DNA from: Amaranthus tricolor
Taxonomy: Eukaryota > Streptophyta > Magnoliopsida > Caryophyllales > Amaranthaceae
DNA: 64,000 nt
Direction: 5' to 3'
Assembly (NCBI RefSeq): GCF_026212465.1
Contig: NC_080050.1
Coordinates: 4,683,644 to 4,747,643 of the forward strand
Within the stretch, counting starts at the first letter, position 1. Each line of letters begins with the position of its first letter. The position numbers and the translations under genes are program-made. Below are positions 23,426 through 34,018 of this stretch, one piece after another. A model generated the notes under the pieces. It did not search any database, was not told where the DNA came from, and saw only the letters and a list, made by a program, of their open reading frames with translations.

Positions 23426-24654
23426 ATGTCAAATAATTCAAATACATCCAGAATACTTTCAAATGAAAGTGAAAATAAAACAAATCAATTCGAAGGCATG
23501 TGTGTATCAGAAATATTCATGCAAGAAATAAATAGTCCATTTAGCCAACATTTGATAAATATGTGCTACAAAAAGTTTGATGAAGCTAGTAGCTCTAATC
23601 CCCACAATAAGAGAAAAAGGAAATATATCAATAGAGTGCGTGAGATTGGGGAAGAGCGCATAATGAAAGATTATTTTTATGATCATCCTGTGTATACCAA
23701 TTATCAATTTCGAACAAGGTAGAAGCAGTTTCTCTACCATACATAAATGCACAACTATGATACGAATATTAGCTTATGGTTGCCCTGTCGATATGCTAGA
23801 TGAGGTGGTTCGTATGGCTAAATGTACAATCCTTGAGTGTCTTCGAGAGTTTGTAAAGGAAATTAGAGAGTTATATGGTTCAACGTACCTAAGAAGGCCT
23901 GACGCAAATAATATAACACGTTTGCTTCAGCTCGGGGAGGCGCGTGGATTTCCTGGAATGCTCGGTAGTATAGATTGTAAGCACTGGGAATGGAAGAATT
24001 GTCCAGTTGCTTGGCATGGGGCCTAGAGATGATTCAAGCTCACCAACAATAATTTTAGAAAGCAGTGGCTTCTCCTGATTTATGTATATGCATGCATTCT
24101 TCGGTGTTGCGAGGTTAAATAATGACCTAAATTTGTTAAATCAATCATCGTTATTTACCAAACACTTACAAGGACAAGCTCTGCCTGTCTACTCCAACAA
24201 TATCCTTAGCTGATGGAATATATCCTTAATGGACAGCTTTTGTCAAAACAATTCCTTTACCATAAGGGAATAAATAAAAATTATGTGCTAAATATCAAGA
24301 GGGTGCAAGAAAAGATGTAGAACGAGCATTTGGTGTTTTCTAATCACAATTTTTCATAATTCAAGGACCAATAAAATTTGGAATACTTCGACAATAGGTG
24401 ACATCATGTATGCATGTATTATTTTACATAATATGATAATGAAAGATGAACGTGACCAGTATGAAGGAAATTATGATTATGAAGGTATCGAAGGCGTACG
24501 AGTACCAACAATGGATGATGTCAATGGAGGAGCTCCTCCACTATTAGCAACAGATATCCTTCAAATCAATGCTGATATACACAATCGACGTATGCATCAC
24601 CAACTCCAACATGATCTTGTTGAATATATTTTGCAAAAATATGGTGAAAATTAA
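23426..24654 (+). pseudogene. Harbinger DDE transposase, broken
   Basis: The nuclease that cuts and joins transposon ends. The N-terminal part (23426-23722) ends with the Y-x-N-Y-Q-F-R-T-R helix. Sequence after it is missing about 40 codons compared with the family. A second open block (about 23750-24026) carries Y-G-x-P, A-R-G-F-P-G-M-L-G-S-I-D-C and W-E-W-K-N-C-P. The catalytic D1 codon is at 23973-23975, D2 in an N-N-D-L-N motif at 24124-24126, and E in D-V-E-R-A-F-G at 24320-24322. These three codons lie in three different frames. The C-terminal I-I-L-H-N-M-I block (24406-24654) is intact. Confidence 0.8.
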
Positions 24655-25018
24655 ATTGTAGTATTCAATTTAGAGACTTTTTATTATTTTCATATTTGTA
24701 TTTGTATTTTTTATATAAATTAAGTACTAATTTATTTTGAAATTTTTATATTAATTATCTGTGTGAAAAAATAATTAATAGAATTATTACTTTTTTACGT
24801 TATTTTAACTTAAAAATATTGTATTGGTGAATAACAAAAAATACACGAGATATTATTTTATTTATCAAAAGTTATATTTCTTGTATCATAAATAGTAGGC
24901 GGGTGACAAATAAGTAGAATGACTGGAGGAGGGAGGAGAAAAAGGGGTAGAAACATAATAAAAAGGTAGTGGAACCCACACTTTTTCACCCCAAAAGTAA
25001 CCCATGACTAGAGTTGCT

Positions 25019-25085
25019 CTAAGCATTAAGCATTAAGCATTAAGCATTAAGCATTAAGCATTATACACTAAGCATTAAGCATCAA
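25019..25085. repeat. TAAGCAT heptamer array
   Basis: About eight copies of the 7-mer TAAGCAT, with one variant (TATACAC), immediately outside the right end of the Harbinger element. The left flank of the element ends GCACTAA, matching the start of such an array. The transposon therefore appears to have inserted at the first unit of a pre-existing array. Confidence 0.85.
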
Positions 25086-25769
25086 GTTAAATTAGGCGAT
25101 TCTCCATGTTTCCTTGAGTTTAGAAATTTCCTTAAAATTTTCTAATACGAAGCCTTTGATTGTCCTTTCTCCCAATTTAAGGTTAGTCATCATTTTTCCT
25201 ACGCGATTTTCCTTTCTATTATAACTTATGAATACTTGTATCGTAGAATTTTGAGAACTGGATATTTTATTCTAATAATTGCTACTCCTATTAGAACCTT
25301 TTAAGTTTATGGTATAGAAATATGGGATTACTAAGCTGAAAATATATAATTATTAAAATTTTTTGGAGTAATTTGTTGATTTGATCGGAGTTACAGGCTA
25401 AATCACGAAAAAAGTAATATAAAATGATTGAGGAGATAATTTGTATATTGTTGATATGATATTATTATTATATCTGTTCAATGAATAAATTAGCTCAACT
25501 AATTTTAATTTTGGATGAGAGTAAGTGATTAACCAGGATTTCAAAGAAGGAAATTGCAGCTTAAATGAATAATATTCGGTCTTAGTGAATTTGCAAGTAA
25601 ACTTAAAAATAAGCAATCAAAGTAAACTATCGTTGAGGCATTTCATCAAACACCTTTTGGACACTCCTAAATTTATGAATGATTTATAGAAAATCAAAAA
25701 CAGCAAATTCACGAAATCACATTTTTTTGTACAATGCAAAACATGATAAACCATATTTAGGTAATAAAG
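25086..25769. other. Intergenic, no gene recognised
   Basis: AT-rich DNA with no domains or terminal repeats seen. Confidence 0.35.
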
Positions 25770-26205
25770 GCATATTACATAATAAATAAATAGCATGAGA
25801 TATTAAGGTATATCATAAGTGTCTGCACTTTGTTTACCCTCAGGGTGGGTGACGGTGAAGCATTTGAGGAGGGGCTCAGAAAGGGATAATAGATGTGAAA
25901 GAAAAGTGCTTGATAAATGTGTTACATGCCATAAATGTATTACACTCCTAAACTTATGAATATTGTGTAAAAGATCAAAACTGCGCATAATTGCTCTTTT
26001 TTATTTACACAATACAAAAAAGGATTAACCATTTTCATGAAGGCATATTGCATGTTATATATAGCATGAGATATTAAGGTATATCTTAAGTGCCTGCACT
26101 TTGTTTATCCCTCAAGATGAATGACGATGAAGCATTTGAGGAGAGGCTCAGGTAAGGGATAAAAGCTGCGAAAGAAAATCACTTGATAAATGTGTATGTT
26201 ATCTA
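25770..26205. repeat. Diverged tandem duplication, about 250-bp unit
   Basis: Unit 1 (about 25770-25925) and unit 2 (about 26040-26200) share the blocks GCATGAGATATTAAGGTATATC, TGCACTTTGTTTA-CCCTCA, GAAGCATTTGAGGAG and ACTTGATAAATGTG. The block with E-A-F-E-E in frame looks exon-like, but no protein family was recognised. Confidence 0.6.
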
Positions 26206-26298
26206 TTGAGAAAATCGCATTGCCATAGGACACTATGTATCCAGAATCGCTAGAATAAAAGGGGATTTGGCAACACCTTCTTGACTTAGGGGATAATG

Positions 26299-26551
26299 TG
26301 ATACAGACCAGACAATTGGGACAGTACATGGTGTATTTGAGACAATGAGAAGTTTAGGGAAAGAATAGAGAGGAGAGACAGAGGAAGAGAATTCAGAGAT
26401 GAGAGAGAGAGAGAGAGATTGTAATTATTCTTATTACTCTTAAGCAAAAAGGACTCTCTACTTATAGTAGAGTTAGTTACAAACAGCCTAACAACAAAAA
26501 GTAATACATTCTGTTACAGAATAACAGAATTATGCTATTATTCCTATAACA
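26299..26551 (-). repeat. 3' LTR of the chromovirus element
   Basis: A 253-bp copy bounded TGATACAG...TATAACA on the + strand; it matches 33574-33827 over its length with scattered substitutions and small indels. A GA-microsatellite stretch (26399-26420) is longer here than in the partner. Confidence 0.88.
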
Positions 26552-26566
26552 ATACTCCCCCCTTTG
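26552..26566 (-). other. Polypurine tract
   Basis: On the minus strand this reads AAAGGGGGGAGTAT directly before the LTR start TGTTATAGG, the normal site for plus-strand priming of reverse transcription. It fixes the element's orientation. Confidence 0.7.
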
Positions 26567-26990
26567 AAAACAGACTCGTCCTCAAGTCTTAAGCAATAGG
26601 AAACTAAGGGTACTTGTTGAGAAAAGAGTCGGCCATTTTCCATGTTGCTTGATGAGGTTGCTGTCCTTGCCACTGGATTTAGAACTAGACCACTACCTTA
26701 TTTTGATGCTTAATAGTGTGCCTGTCTAAGAGTGCTAAGGGTTGCAGATTTGTAGAGACATCATAACCATGAAACCATGTAGGTTTATAAGCAACCACTG
26801 GAAGAGACCCATGGAAAGCTTTGACTTGGGAGACATGAAAGGTATTGTGAATTTTAGCATAGTCTAGTAATTTGAGTTGGTAGCAGCTTTGCCAATTTTT
26901 GCTAATACTTGAAAGGGACCAAAATACGTTTGGGACAACTTGTTATTACTTCTAAGTTGAACTGATGTCTGCCTATATGCTTGTAGTTTA
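26567..26990 (-). pseudogene. Integrase C-terminus with chromodomain-like tail
   Basis: The minus strand from 26990 leftward encodes the SH3-like integrase tail: K-L-Q-x-Y-R-Q, then K-L-S-x-x-Y-F-G-P-F and a K-I-G-K-A motif. Past a frameshift, a region around 26640-26720 holds W-Q-G-Q and A-T-W, the core aromatic positions of retrotransposon chromodomains. Its reading frame continues across the nested solo LTR from 29284 onward, which shows that the two parts were once contiguous. Confidence 0.65.
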
Positions 26991-27077
26991 TGTGACATTC
27001 GGGAATTTAAAATAAATAAAATCATTTTGGGCTTTAAACTAATTAGAAAATTACCATGAATTAATTGAGTTAAGTAG

Positions 27078-27151
<74 letters not shown>

Positions 27152-29283
27152 CAAACCCCCAAATCAGAAACCCAATTCCCATTTCCCTTCCCGTCCCCTT
27201 CTCCTAAACCGACATTCCCTTTCCCCATTTCCCTTTCCCTTCCTTCTTCTTCGAGCAATCAGCAGCACCATCAACACCTTCACCACCTTCCTCCTTCTTC
27301 TGAAATTTCGAGTGCCTTCAAGCAAGATTCATCATCTTCTCGTTGATTCAACCGGTCCTTTTCGTTTTCCCTTTTCTCTGTGCAGCAAAATCAGGCGGCG
27401 ACTTTCACCAAACACGAACACCACTTCTCACGGTGGTTCTACAACCATTACCGGTGTTCCTCTTCTTGTATTTGTTGGTGTAAACAAACTAAGGTATTAA
27501 ATCTCTTAATTTCTATGTGTAATTTCATTTTACTCATCTTTAATAACCGATTTTCTTCTCAAATTTTCGAACCGTAGCTATCTCTAATCAGAAATTACAT
27601 GTAAAATCAATATATATTTGTAGAATTTATTCCATTAAATTAAAAATTAGCAATATAACAATCGAACCTTTTCTAGTCTAATACCCGGTTCTTTGAATTG
27701 GGGAAAATAAGTAGAGTTTGGTCTTGTTGTTTAAGCATCGAAAATTCAAGAAACTGATATCAATTTTGTAGCTGGTTTTGGTGGTGTTCTTTGCTGATTA
27801 GTAAACAGAAGGCAAACCCTTCTTGATTTCTTTTCACTGTTTTCTCAGTGTTGATGTTCAATTCATATGAGATTGATTTCATTGGCATACTTTCATTAGC
27901 GTGCTCCTTTACCATGTATTAAGCTCTAATTTTGATGAATCTTGAGTTTATATTAACTAATTGAATGAGTTATGTTGATTGAGATTATTAGCTGGGTATA
28001 AGATATTGAGTTATTAATTGGGAAATTATGGGAAATGTGTATTAGTTAGTTATGTGATGATGAGAATTTAAGTGTGGATTAGGATCTTGGTAGTAGATTA
28101 TTTGAATGATATAGTTGTGATTAGTTCAGTGTCCCTGGATGTAGTATTGACCTTTTTCAATTATGGTGATGGTTAAATGTTGATTGATTGGTTGATCTTG
28201 AAAGTATCTAGGGTTTGTGTGGAAATTATCAGCTGAATGGATAAATTAGCTGAGTCCTTCTCTTTGGATAGTTCGTTAATCTTGCTTAGTTTCTTGGTTT
28301 TAAGTCTAGATAGATATGAAAGTGTTTGAATTGGAGTAGAGCTTGCGAAATCTCTGAAATGGGAAAAAAATATTAGAAAAGAAGATAGAACAAAGATGCG
28401 TTCTTAGGATGAGACGCAATAAACTATATGAACCTAGTCGTAGTACCGTATACTTTGTTGTGATGCTATATATTTGTTATGCTTCAGGAGGCGACTTTAT
28501 CGAAGAGCCCTTCTAGTAATCGCGGGGTAACAGTCCCTTAAAAAGGGGTCTGGCTAGGCTACCATTTGTAAAATGTTTATTTAAAGTTTGTGAAATTTAT
28601 ATGAATGTGATAAATGTTTATGAATGATTATGCTGATATTGATATGGTCAATGGATCGGGCTTGCGAGCTGGTCATTGACGGAGTTGAGGAACATGGTTC
28701 CCTACTCCCTGTTTTTGAAGCGAATTGTCATTGAGATATTGACTAGCTTCACCCGAGAGTGACATAGCCTTAGAGCTATGGATGTTCCTCTCAACTAGAC
28801 TCCCTGTGCGCACATAGATCTAGGAAACTGATGTTGCTTTTAAACCATCGTTTTGAATTGTTGTGTTTAATTGTTTTGGATTGTTGCTTCTCACTCAGTT
28901 TAATCTGATTCCTTGTTGTTTCCATCTTTTAGCTGATTACAGATCGGATCCGGTCGGGAATAATCGGGTTAGCAATGTTGATGAGAGTGCTAAGGATGTC
29001 CTTTTGAGCTGAGGCCGTGGAAGCTTATAGTTTGTATTAGGAATTTGTTTAATGTATATTAGTTCTGATTAGTTCTGATTATGTTGATTATAATGGACTC
29101 GTAGTGAGTTGTATGGTTACTTTATGTTTAGATTAAATATTTGGTTTGAGATTTAGCTGTGATGGATTCGTTATAGAGCTGGTGATTCCTTTGCCCAGGT
29201 TTTGGGATATGATTTAAGTTACTTGGGAAATAATCCCCGTGACGACCCTATTTACCCAGTCAACGGTAAGCTGGGTTGTTACA
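26991..29283. mobile_element. Nested solo LTR, 2.3 kb
   Basis: Starts TGTGACATTCGGGAATTT and ends GGGTTGTTACA, with exact 5-bp duplications GTTTA at 26986-26990 and 29284-29288. There is no primer-binding site, polypurine tract or coding domain inside, so this is a solo LTR left after recombination between the two LTRs of a long-LTR Ty3/gypsy element. It contains a 70-bp (TA)n tract near its left end and CT-rich segments (27150-27310). Short open frames at 27312-27577 show no domain. Confidence 0.8.
27080..27149. repeat. (TA)n microsatellite in the solo LTR
   Basis: About 35 TA units, located 90 bp inside the solo LTR. Confidence 0.97.
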
Positions 29284-29288
29284 GTTTA

Positions 29289-30117
29289 AGCCAAACTCAA
29301 TCCCCCACTTTAAAATGTCGATCACTCATGTGTTTATTGGCTTGATTAGTCATCCTATCCTGAGCTCTCCTGAGATGAAACTTAATCTAATTTATCATGG
29401 TTTCTCTCCTCTGTAGACTTTGATCCTCCTCAACATCAAACTTTACCTGCCAAGTAAGGGAGATGCACAGGGAGAGATTGATTATACACTACTTCATAAG
29501 GTGTAAGTTGTATAGAGGTATGAAAATGTGTGTTGTACCACCATTCTGCCAAAGGCACCATGAAGTCCAATCCTTCTCATCTTCCTCACACATACATCTC
29601 AAATAAGTCTCAAGACACCTATTGACTACCTCTGTTTGCCCATCAGTCTGAGGATGATATGTTGAGGACATGTGAAACTCGGTACCACGATAGAAAATGA
29701 TGCTTTCCAAAAGGCCCTTAAGAAAATAGAATTCCTGTCTCTAAAAATTGATTTAGGCCACCCATGTAGTTTGAATACATTGTCAAGGTAGGCTTGGGCT
29801 ACTTGGGCTGTTGAAAAAGGGTGGGCAAGGGAAATGAAATGGGCATATTTACTTTATCTATCCACCACTACAAAAGATCACCTCTTTTCCATGAGACTTT
29901 GGTAAAAGCCTGTAATAAAATCAAGTGAAATATCAACCCATACAGAAGAAGGAATTGATAAAGGCTGTAAAAGGCCAGGATATGGTGATGAGTCATATAT
30001 GTTAGCTTAGCAAATGGTACATTCCCTAACAAACTGTCTAACATCCCTTTTCATACCTTTCCATGAGATATGGTTCTAAAGTCTTTTTGTGGTCAAGTCC
30101 CTTCCAAAGTGTCCTCC
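29289..30117 (-). pseudogene. Chromovirus integrase catalytic core remnant
   Basis: The segment 29489-29710 (minus) encodes F-Y-R-G-T-E-F-H, then the signature S-T-Y-H-P-Q-T-D-G-Q-T-E-V-V-N, whose Glu is the third residue of the D,D-35-E triad. Upstream (higher coordinates) a D-F-I-T-G block around 29915-29930 carries the first catalytic Asp. Several stops interrupt it. It acted in inserting the cDNA into host DNA. Confidence 0.75.
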
Positions 30118-30516
30118 CTAAGGGATACTATGCTGCCAGTTAATCAACTTGTGTCTCAATATTGCATCAGCCCCCACTATGATCTTTCCCTTCTTCCTTA
30201 GAAGACCTTCTTTTAACTGAAAGCCAGCAAAATTAGTCAAATCCTGCAATTCCTCTATGATAGAGATCAAGTTATTATCCTTCTGATAATAGAGCTTATT
30301 ATCCAAGGGTAAGGTAGAGGATACTAGGAATATAGCCAAGTATAAAATCTCTGACCCAGAGACTCTAGAAAGGGCATCAGTAGCTGCATTAGTTTTCCCA
30401 CTTCTGTATTCAATGTCATAATGGAACCCCATGAGTTTAGACAACCAAAACTGCCGAAAAGGGGTAGGGAACTTCTGTTGTAAAAGCCACTTAAGACTTT
30501 TTCGGTCTGTCCTCAT
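30118..30516 (-). pseudogene. Chromovirus RNase H remnant
   Basis: A 132-residue minus-strand block beginning R-T-D-R-K-S-L-K-W-L and continuing W-L-S-K-L-M-G-F to Y-R-S-G-K-T-N-A-A-T-D-A-L-S-R, the hallmark end of Ty3/gypsy RNase H. It then leads to the integrase zinc-finger spacer. The upstream catalytic part lies at about 30517-30870 with stops. Confidence 0.8.
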
Positions 30517-30873
30517 AAGGAAATGATTGCCACTACGTTATTGTTCCCATTTCTACAGTGCATACATAATAGCCAATAGCTCCTTTTCACATACAGACAA
30601 CTTGCTCCATTTAGACCCTAATGACTTGCTAATGTAGGCCAAAGGGTGACCACTTTGCATCAAGACAACACAAATAGAATGATGGGAAGCATTTGTCTCC
30701 ACAAAAAATTATTGTGAAAAATTAGGAAGGGCTAGGTTTGGGGAAGTACACAAGGCTAGCTTGAGATGTTCAAAGGAAGTCTGAGTAGAGGCATTCCAAC
30801 AAAAAGCATCTTTTTTGAGTAAATCATACAGAGGTCTACACAATGCAGCATATCTCCTGATAAACCTCCTATA

Positions 30874-31420
30874 TTACACTGTAGGTCCCAAGAAACTCCT
30901 CAACTCTTTAACAATCTGAGGAACAGGCCAATTTTTCCCACTCCCCACCTTCTTGGAATCAGTTTGTACCCCTGCTCCAGAGATATAGTGATCAAGATAT
31001 TCCACCTTGTCCTGCACAAAACTACACTTGTTGTCCTTGTCAAACATTTGATGTTGTTGCATGAGAGAAAAAAACAACATCTAAATGTCGCCAATGTTCT
31101 GATAAGATTTATTAAAAATTAGAATGTCATCAAAGAATACCAGAACATATTTTCTCAAAAAAGGTTTGAAAACAAAGTTCATCCACTTTTGAAAATAAGA
31201 GGGTGCATTAGTTAGGCTAAAAGGCATAACTAAAAACTCATAGTGCCCCTCGTGGGTTTTAAAGGCATTTTTGAAAACATCTTCTGGGCAAACTCTCAAT
31301 TGATGATAGCCTGCTCTTAAATCAAGCTTAGAAAAAACTGTTGCTCCTGCTAATTCATCAATTAACTCCTCAATAAAAGGTATAGGAAATTTGTCCTTAA
31401 CATTTTTTTTATTCAACTCT
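30874..31420 (-). pseudogene. Chromovirus reverse transcriptase remnant
   Basis: Minus-strand blocks 31081-31416 and 30874-31080. The first has [17 protein letters not shown] (palm), M-P-F-S-L-T-N-A-P and the active-site F-F-D-D-I-L. The second has the K-V-E-Y-L-x-H-x-I-S thumb motif and V-K-E-L-R-S-F-L-G. The two are separated by a stop at about 31081, and the upstream fingers are damaged. Confidence 0.85.
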
Positions 31421-31671
31421 TTGTAATCAATGCAAATCCTTTATGTGCCATCTCTTTTCCCAACCAAAACTAGAGGTGAAGCAAAGGGGCTATGGCTTGT
31501 TTGATAACACGCTTGCATAGCATCTCATCCAGTATCTACTCAATAATGTCTTTTTGTTTGAGGGGGTATCTATATGGTCAGGAGCGGAGCAAAAATTGAT
31601 AAATTCTTTAAAAACCTAGTGCAATTTTAAAAATTATAATATTTTTCTAACAACTTTATATCTTTAAACAC

Positions 31672-32097
31672 TTAACATATACTATGTAGTTTAATATTAA
31701 GGCCCCCAATTTTTTGGGGCCCTGTGCGGTCGAACATGTTGGACATGCTCAGAACCTCCCCTGTATATGGTCTGATATCAATGGGAGGGGTGTTAGGTTG
31801 TAGTTGTATTCTATGATCAAAATCAGGTCTAATGGATGGAAGGGTAGTAGGCTCAGAAAAAAGGGATTGATATTTGTCTCTTAAGGCTTGAAGCTCAGGG
31901 TAAGAAAGTAGATTTTTGTTTTTTGGTGTGCATTCTGGTTCAGTGATGCTAATTAAGTATAGTTGGGCTGAGGTATGCATCATTTTGCTACTAGGTAGTT
32001 TCTTCCTGACCTTCAATCTACAAGGGGGTATACCCTTAAAAAGCTTCATCTTTCCTTGCCATTCGAATTCTATATGGAGATGCTCAAAGTCCCACAT
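31672..32097 (-). pseudogene. Linker between protease and reverse transcriptase
   Basis: A 141-residue minus-strand open block with the F-D-H-R-I-Q-L and P-I-D-I-R-P-Y motifs that precede RT in Ty3/gypsy polyproteins. A small non-homologous stretch at about 31575-31745 interrupts the transition to RT, so this may hold a small insertion. Confidence 0.55.
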
Positions 32098-32181
32098 TAT
32101 CTAGCCCAAGGTTCTAAACCATCGCACTCCTAACACCATGTAACAAGCTCCTAAAGAAGTAAACAGGACATCAATTGTGAA

Positions 32182-32586
32182 TTAGTCACCATCCATTTCC
32201 CAAGAAAATTCTTTGCATCTGTATTGACATAAAATTTTGTTTCCATTAGCAACATTAACCTCTCGGGTACCTATCTTCTCTACTCCTTTACCCAAGATTT
32301 TGATTATTCTCATGTCCATAAAATTATGGGTACTTCCTGTGTCAAGGAAAATATGAATAGGTTTCCTTTTTACTGATCCAATCACCCTCATAGTATTACA
32401 GTAGTGATTTCCAATCAAAGCATTGATTGATATATTATTTCCAATAACCTCTCCCACTTTTGTTTCATAATCCTCTCCTGTTTCACCCTCTTCTTCATTC
32501 ACCTCTTCAATTCCAGCCACCTCCACCATGAAAAGTTGGTTCTCCTTGAACCTACATCTATGATTTTTATCATATTTTCTGATCAC
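32182..32586 (-). pseudogene. Retroviral-type aspartic protease remnant
   Basis: Minus-strand block of 134 residues containing the active-site motif F-L-D-T-G-S-T-H-N-F at about 32310-32340, preceded by an acidic linker. It normally processes the Gag-Pol polyprotein. Confidence 0.78.
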
Positions 32587-33553
32587 ACAAGAAACATAGG
32601 CCTTGAGCCATCTTTTGTTGCCTTATTTCAGCAGGAGTGAATGGGGTGTTTTTTTAGGTTGGTAAGGGGTTATAGCTTGGGTTTGTGGGGTTCTTAGAAA
32701 TATCTTTGGAATGGGTAAAAGAGGGGGGTTTAGAATTTTAGTGATATGGTAAGGTTTGCAAGGGTTTAGGCTGATTTGGGTTCTAATGAAATTTATCAAG
32801 CTTATAAACAGAATGTCTGAAATGCTCTTCTTGTGATCTTTCTATTCTGATTGCTTCATTGATAGAGGAAGGGTTTAAGGCTCTCACAAAATGCTTAACA
32901 CTTTCTTTTGAACCTCCTATAAAACTCTCCAACATATATTCATTGCTAAGTACATGCCCTTCTTGCAACATTAAAGATTTTAAGTTTTCAAACTTATTAC
33001 TGAAATCTTCCAATGTGCTCACTTGTTTAAGGTGATTGAAATGTTCTACTACACTAATTCCTTGTTCATCCTTAAATCTTGTTGTTAAGTCAAGAATAAA
33101 CTCATCCTAAGGTACAGACTCCCTAACAACTATGTAACTAGATACCTATGTCTCTGCAATGCCAATCATGTATAAGAATACTATATTAACTTTATCTTGC
33201 TCAGGGATATTACTTAGTGCAAAATATCTTCGACATTTCTTGATCCATATCTTAGGATTACTCCCATTAAACGAAGGACAATGAAGTTTATGCACCATAC
33301 CTTGATTCTTGCGATTATCTTGATTGAGGACATCTTAGCTGTGCACCACTTGATGCATCTGACTATCCATTAATTCTTGAATTGTCAGATTAATTCCCTT
33401 CATCATCTTCTGCATCTGTTCTTGAAGTCTTTGTTCAATATTTTTCAATTGTACTTTCAAGGATGTTTTAGTTAAATCACTTCCTTCCATGCTTGACTGC
33501 TTTCTAGTAATGGGAGCCAGTTTCTTCCTTGTCGTGAGTAATTGAGTGGGTAG
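32587..33553 (-). pseudogene. Chromovirus gag remnant
   Basis: Minus-strand gag region. The block 32783-33022 shows the capsid-like Y-x-x-x-F-x-N-K-F-E-x-L pattern and an F-I-G-G-S-K-E-S-V motif. The nucleocapsid zinc knuckle is not clearly readable; the expected place (about 32587-32780) has stops. Confidence 0.5.
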
Positions 33554-33555
33554 CG

Positions 33556-33573
33556 TGCTGGCTCTGATACCAA
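33556..33573 (-). other. Primer-binding site (tRNA-iMet type)
   Basis: On the minus strand directly after the 5' LTR the sequence reads TTGGTATCAGAGCCAGCA, complementary in its core to the 3' end of initiator methionine tRNA. It marks the start of minus-strand cDNA synthesis. Confidence 0.8.
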
Positions 33574-33827
33574 TGATACAGACCAGATAGTTGGGACAGT
33601 AGATGTTGTATTTAAGACAATGAGAAGATAAGGGAAAGAATAGAGAGACGATACAGAAGAGGAGAATTCAGAGATAAGAGAGAGATTGTAATTATTCTTA
33701 TGTCTCTTAAGCAAAAAGGACTCTCTACTTATAGTAGAGTTAGTTACAAACAGCCTAACAACAAAAAGTAATGCATTCTGTTACAAAATAACAGTAAAAA
33801 CAGAATTATGCTATTATTCCTATAACA
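33574..33827 (-). repeat. 5' LTR of the chromovirus element
   Basis: A 254-bp copy of the LTR at 26299-26551, bounded TGATACAG...TATAACA on the + strand and followed by the TAATG duplication. Confidence 0.88.
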
Positions 33828-34018
33828 TAATGCATCAGCTAGGAAGACTTAAGTTATGTATGAAAAGCCAAAGAATATCCTTCATCTTGCACTTGATGGG
33901 AATTCCTTATATTGAAAATATAGGTGCTCAATGGGTTGAGTCAGGTTGGGGCGATTTCTTAGCGGGTGGGGCTGGATCGGTTCAAGACATGCCTCGTTTA
34001 TTTACAAAATAAACTATG
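33828..34018 (+). other. Exon-like open segment, unrecognised
   Basis: A 60-residue open frame immediately right of the gypsy insertion. It ends with a compositionally normal stretch (W-V-E-S-G-W-G-D-F-L-A-G-G-A-G-S then Q-D-M-P-R-L-F) and a TAA. Base and residue use look genic, unlike the surroundings. The gypsy TSD lies at its start, so the element may have split a gene or an older repeat whose left part is the exon-like duplication at 25770-26298. No family was recognised. Confidence 0.3.

Larger units (their letters stand above)
21462..25019 (+). mobile_element. PIF/Harbinger transposon, two-ORF, decayed
   Basis: A 3.56-kb class II element with a TAA target duplication (21459-21461 and 25020-25022). 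It has short inverted ends (GAGCATCTCTAGTGG against the complement of ATGACTAGAGTTGCTC) and subterminal GGGGTGA/TCACCCC motifs in mirror position. It carries both genes expected of the superfamily in the same orientation: a Myb/trihelix-like DNA-binding ORF1 (21921-23045) and a DDE nuclease ORF2 (23426-24654). Both are disabled by frameshifts and deletions. The length matches autonomous plant Harbingers, so it was once autonomous. Confidence 0.85.
26299..33827 (-). mobile_element. Ty3/gypsy chromovirus-type LTR retrotransposon
   Basis: A 7.5-kb element on the minus strand, flanked by exact TAATG target duplications (26294-26298 and 33828-33832). The right LTR (33574-33827) is the 5' LTR, next to a tRNA-iMet-type primer-binding site. 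The left LTR (26299-26551) is the 3' LTR, preceded by a purine tract. Order on the minus strand: gag, aspartic protease, reverse transcriptase, RNase H, integrase, then an integrase C-terminus with chromodomain-like residues. The order RT-RH-INT is Ty3/gypsy, and the C-terminal W-Q-G and A-T-W residues suggest a chromovirus. Many stops and frameshifts make it inactive. A 2.3-kb solo LTR (26991-29283) interrupts the integrase tail. Confidence 0.88.

Noticed and set aside
27312..27577. Short frames next to CT-rich DNA in the solo LTR
   Set aside because: Inside an LTR defined by TSDs; no domain, so not a separate gene.
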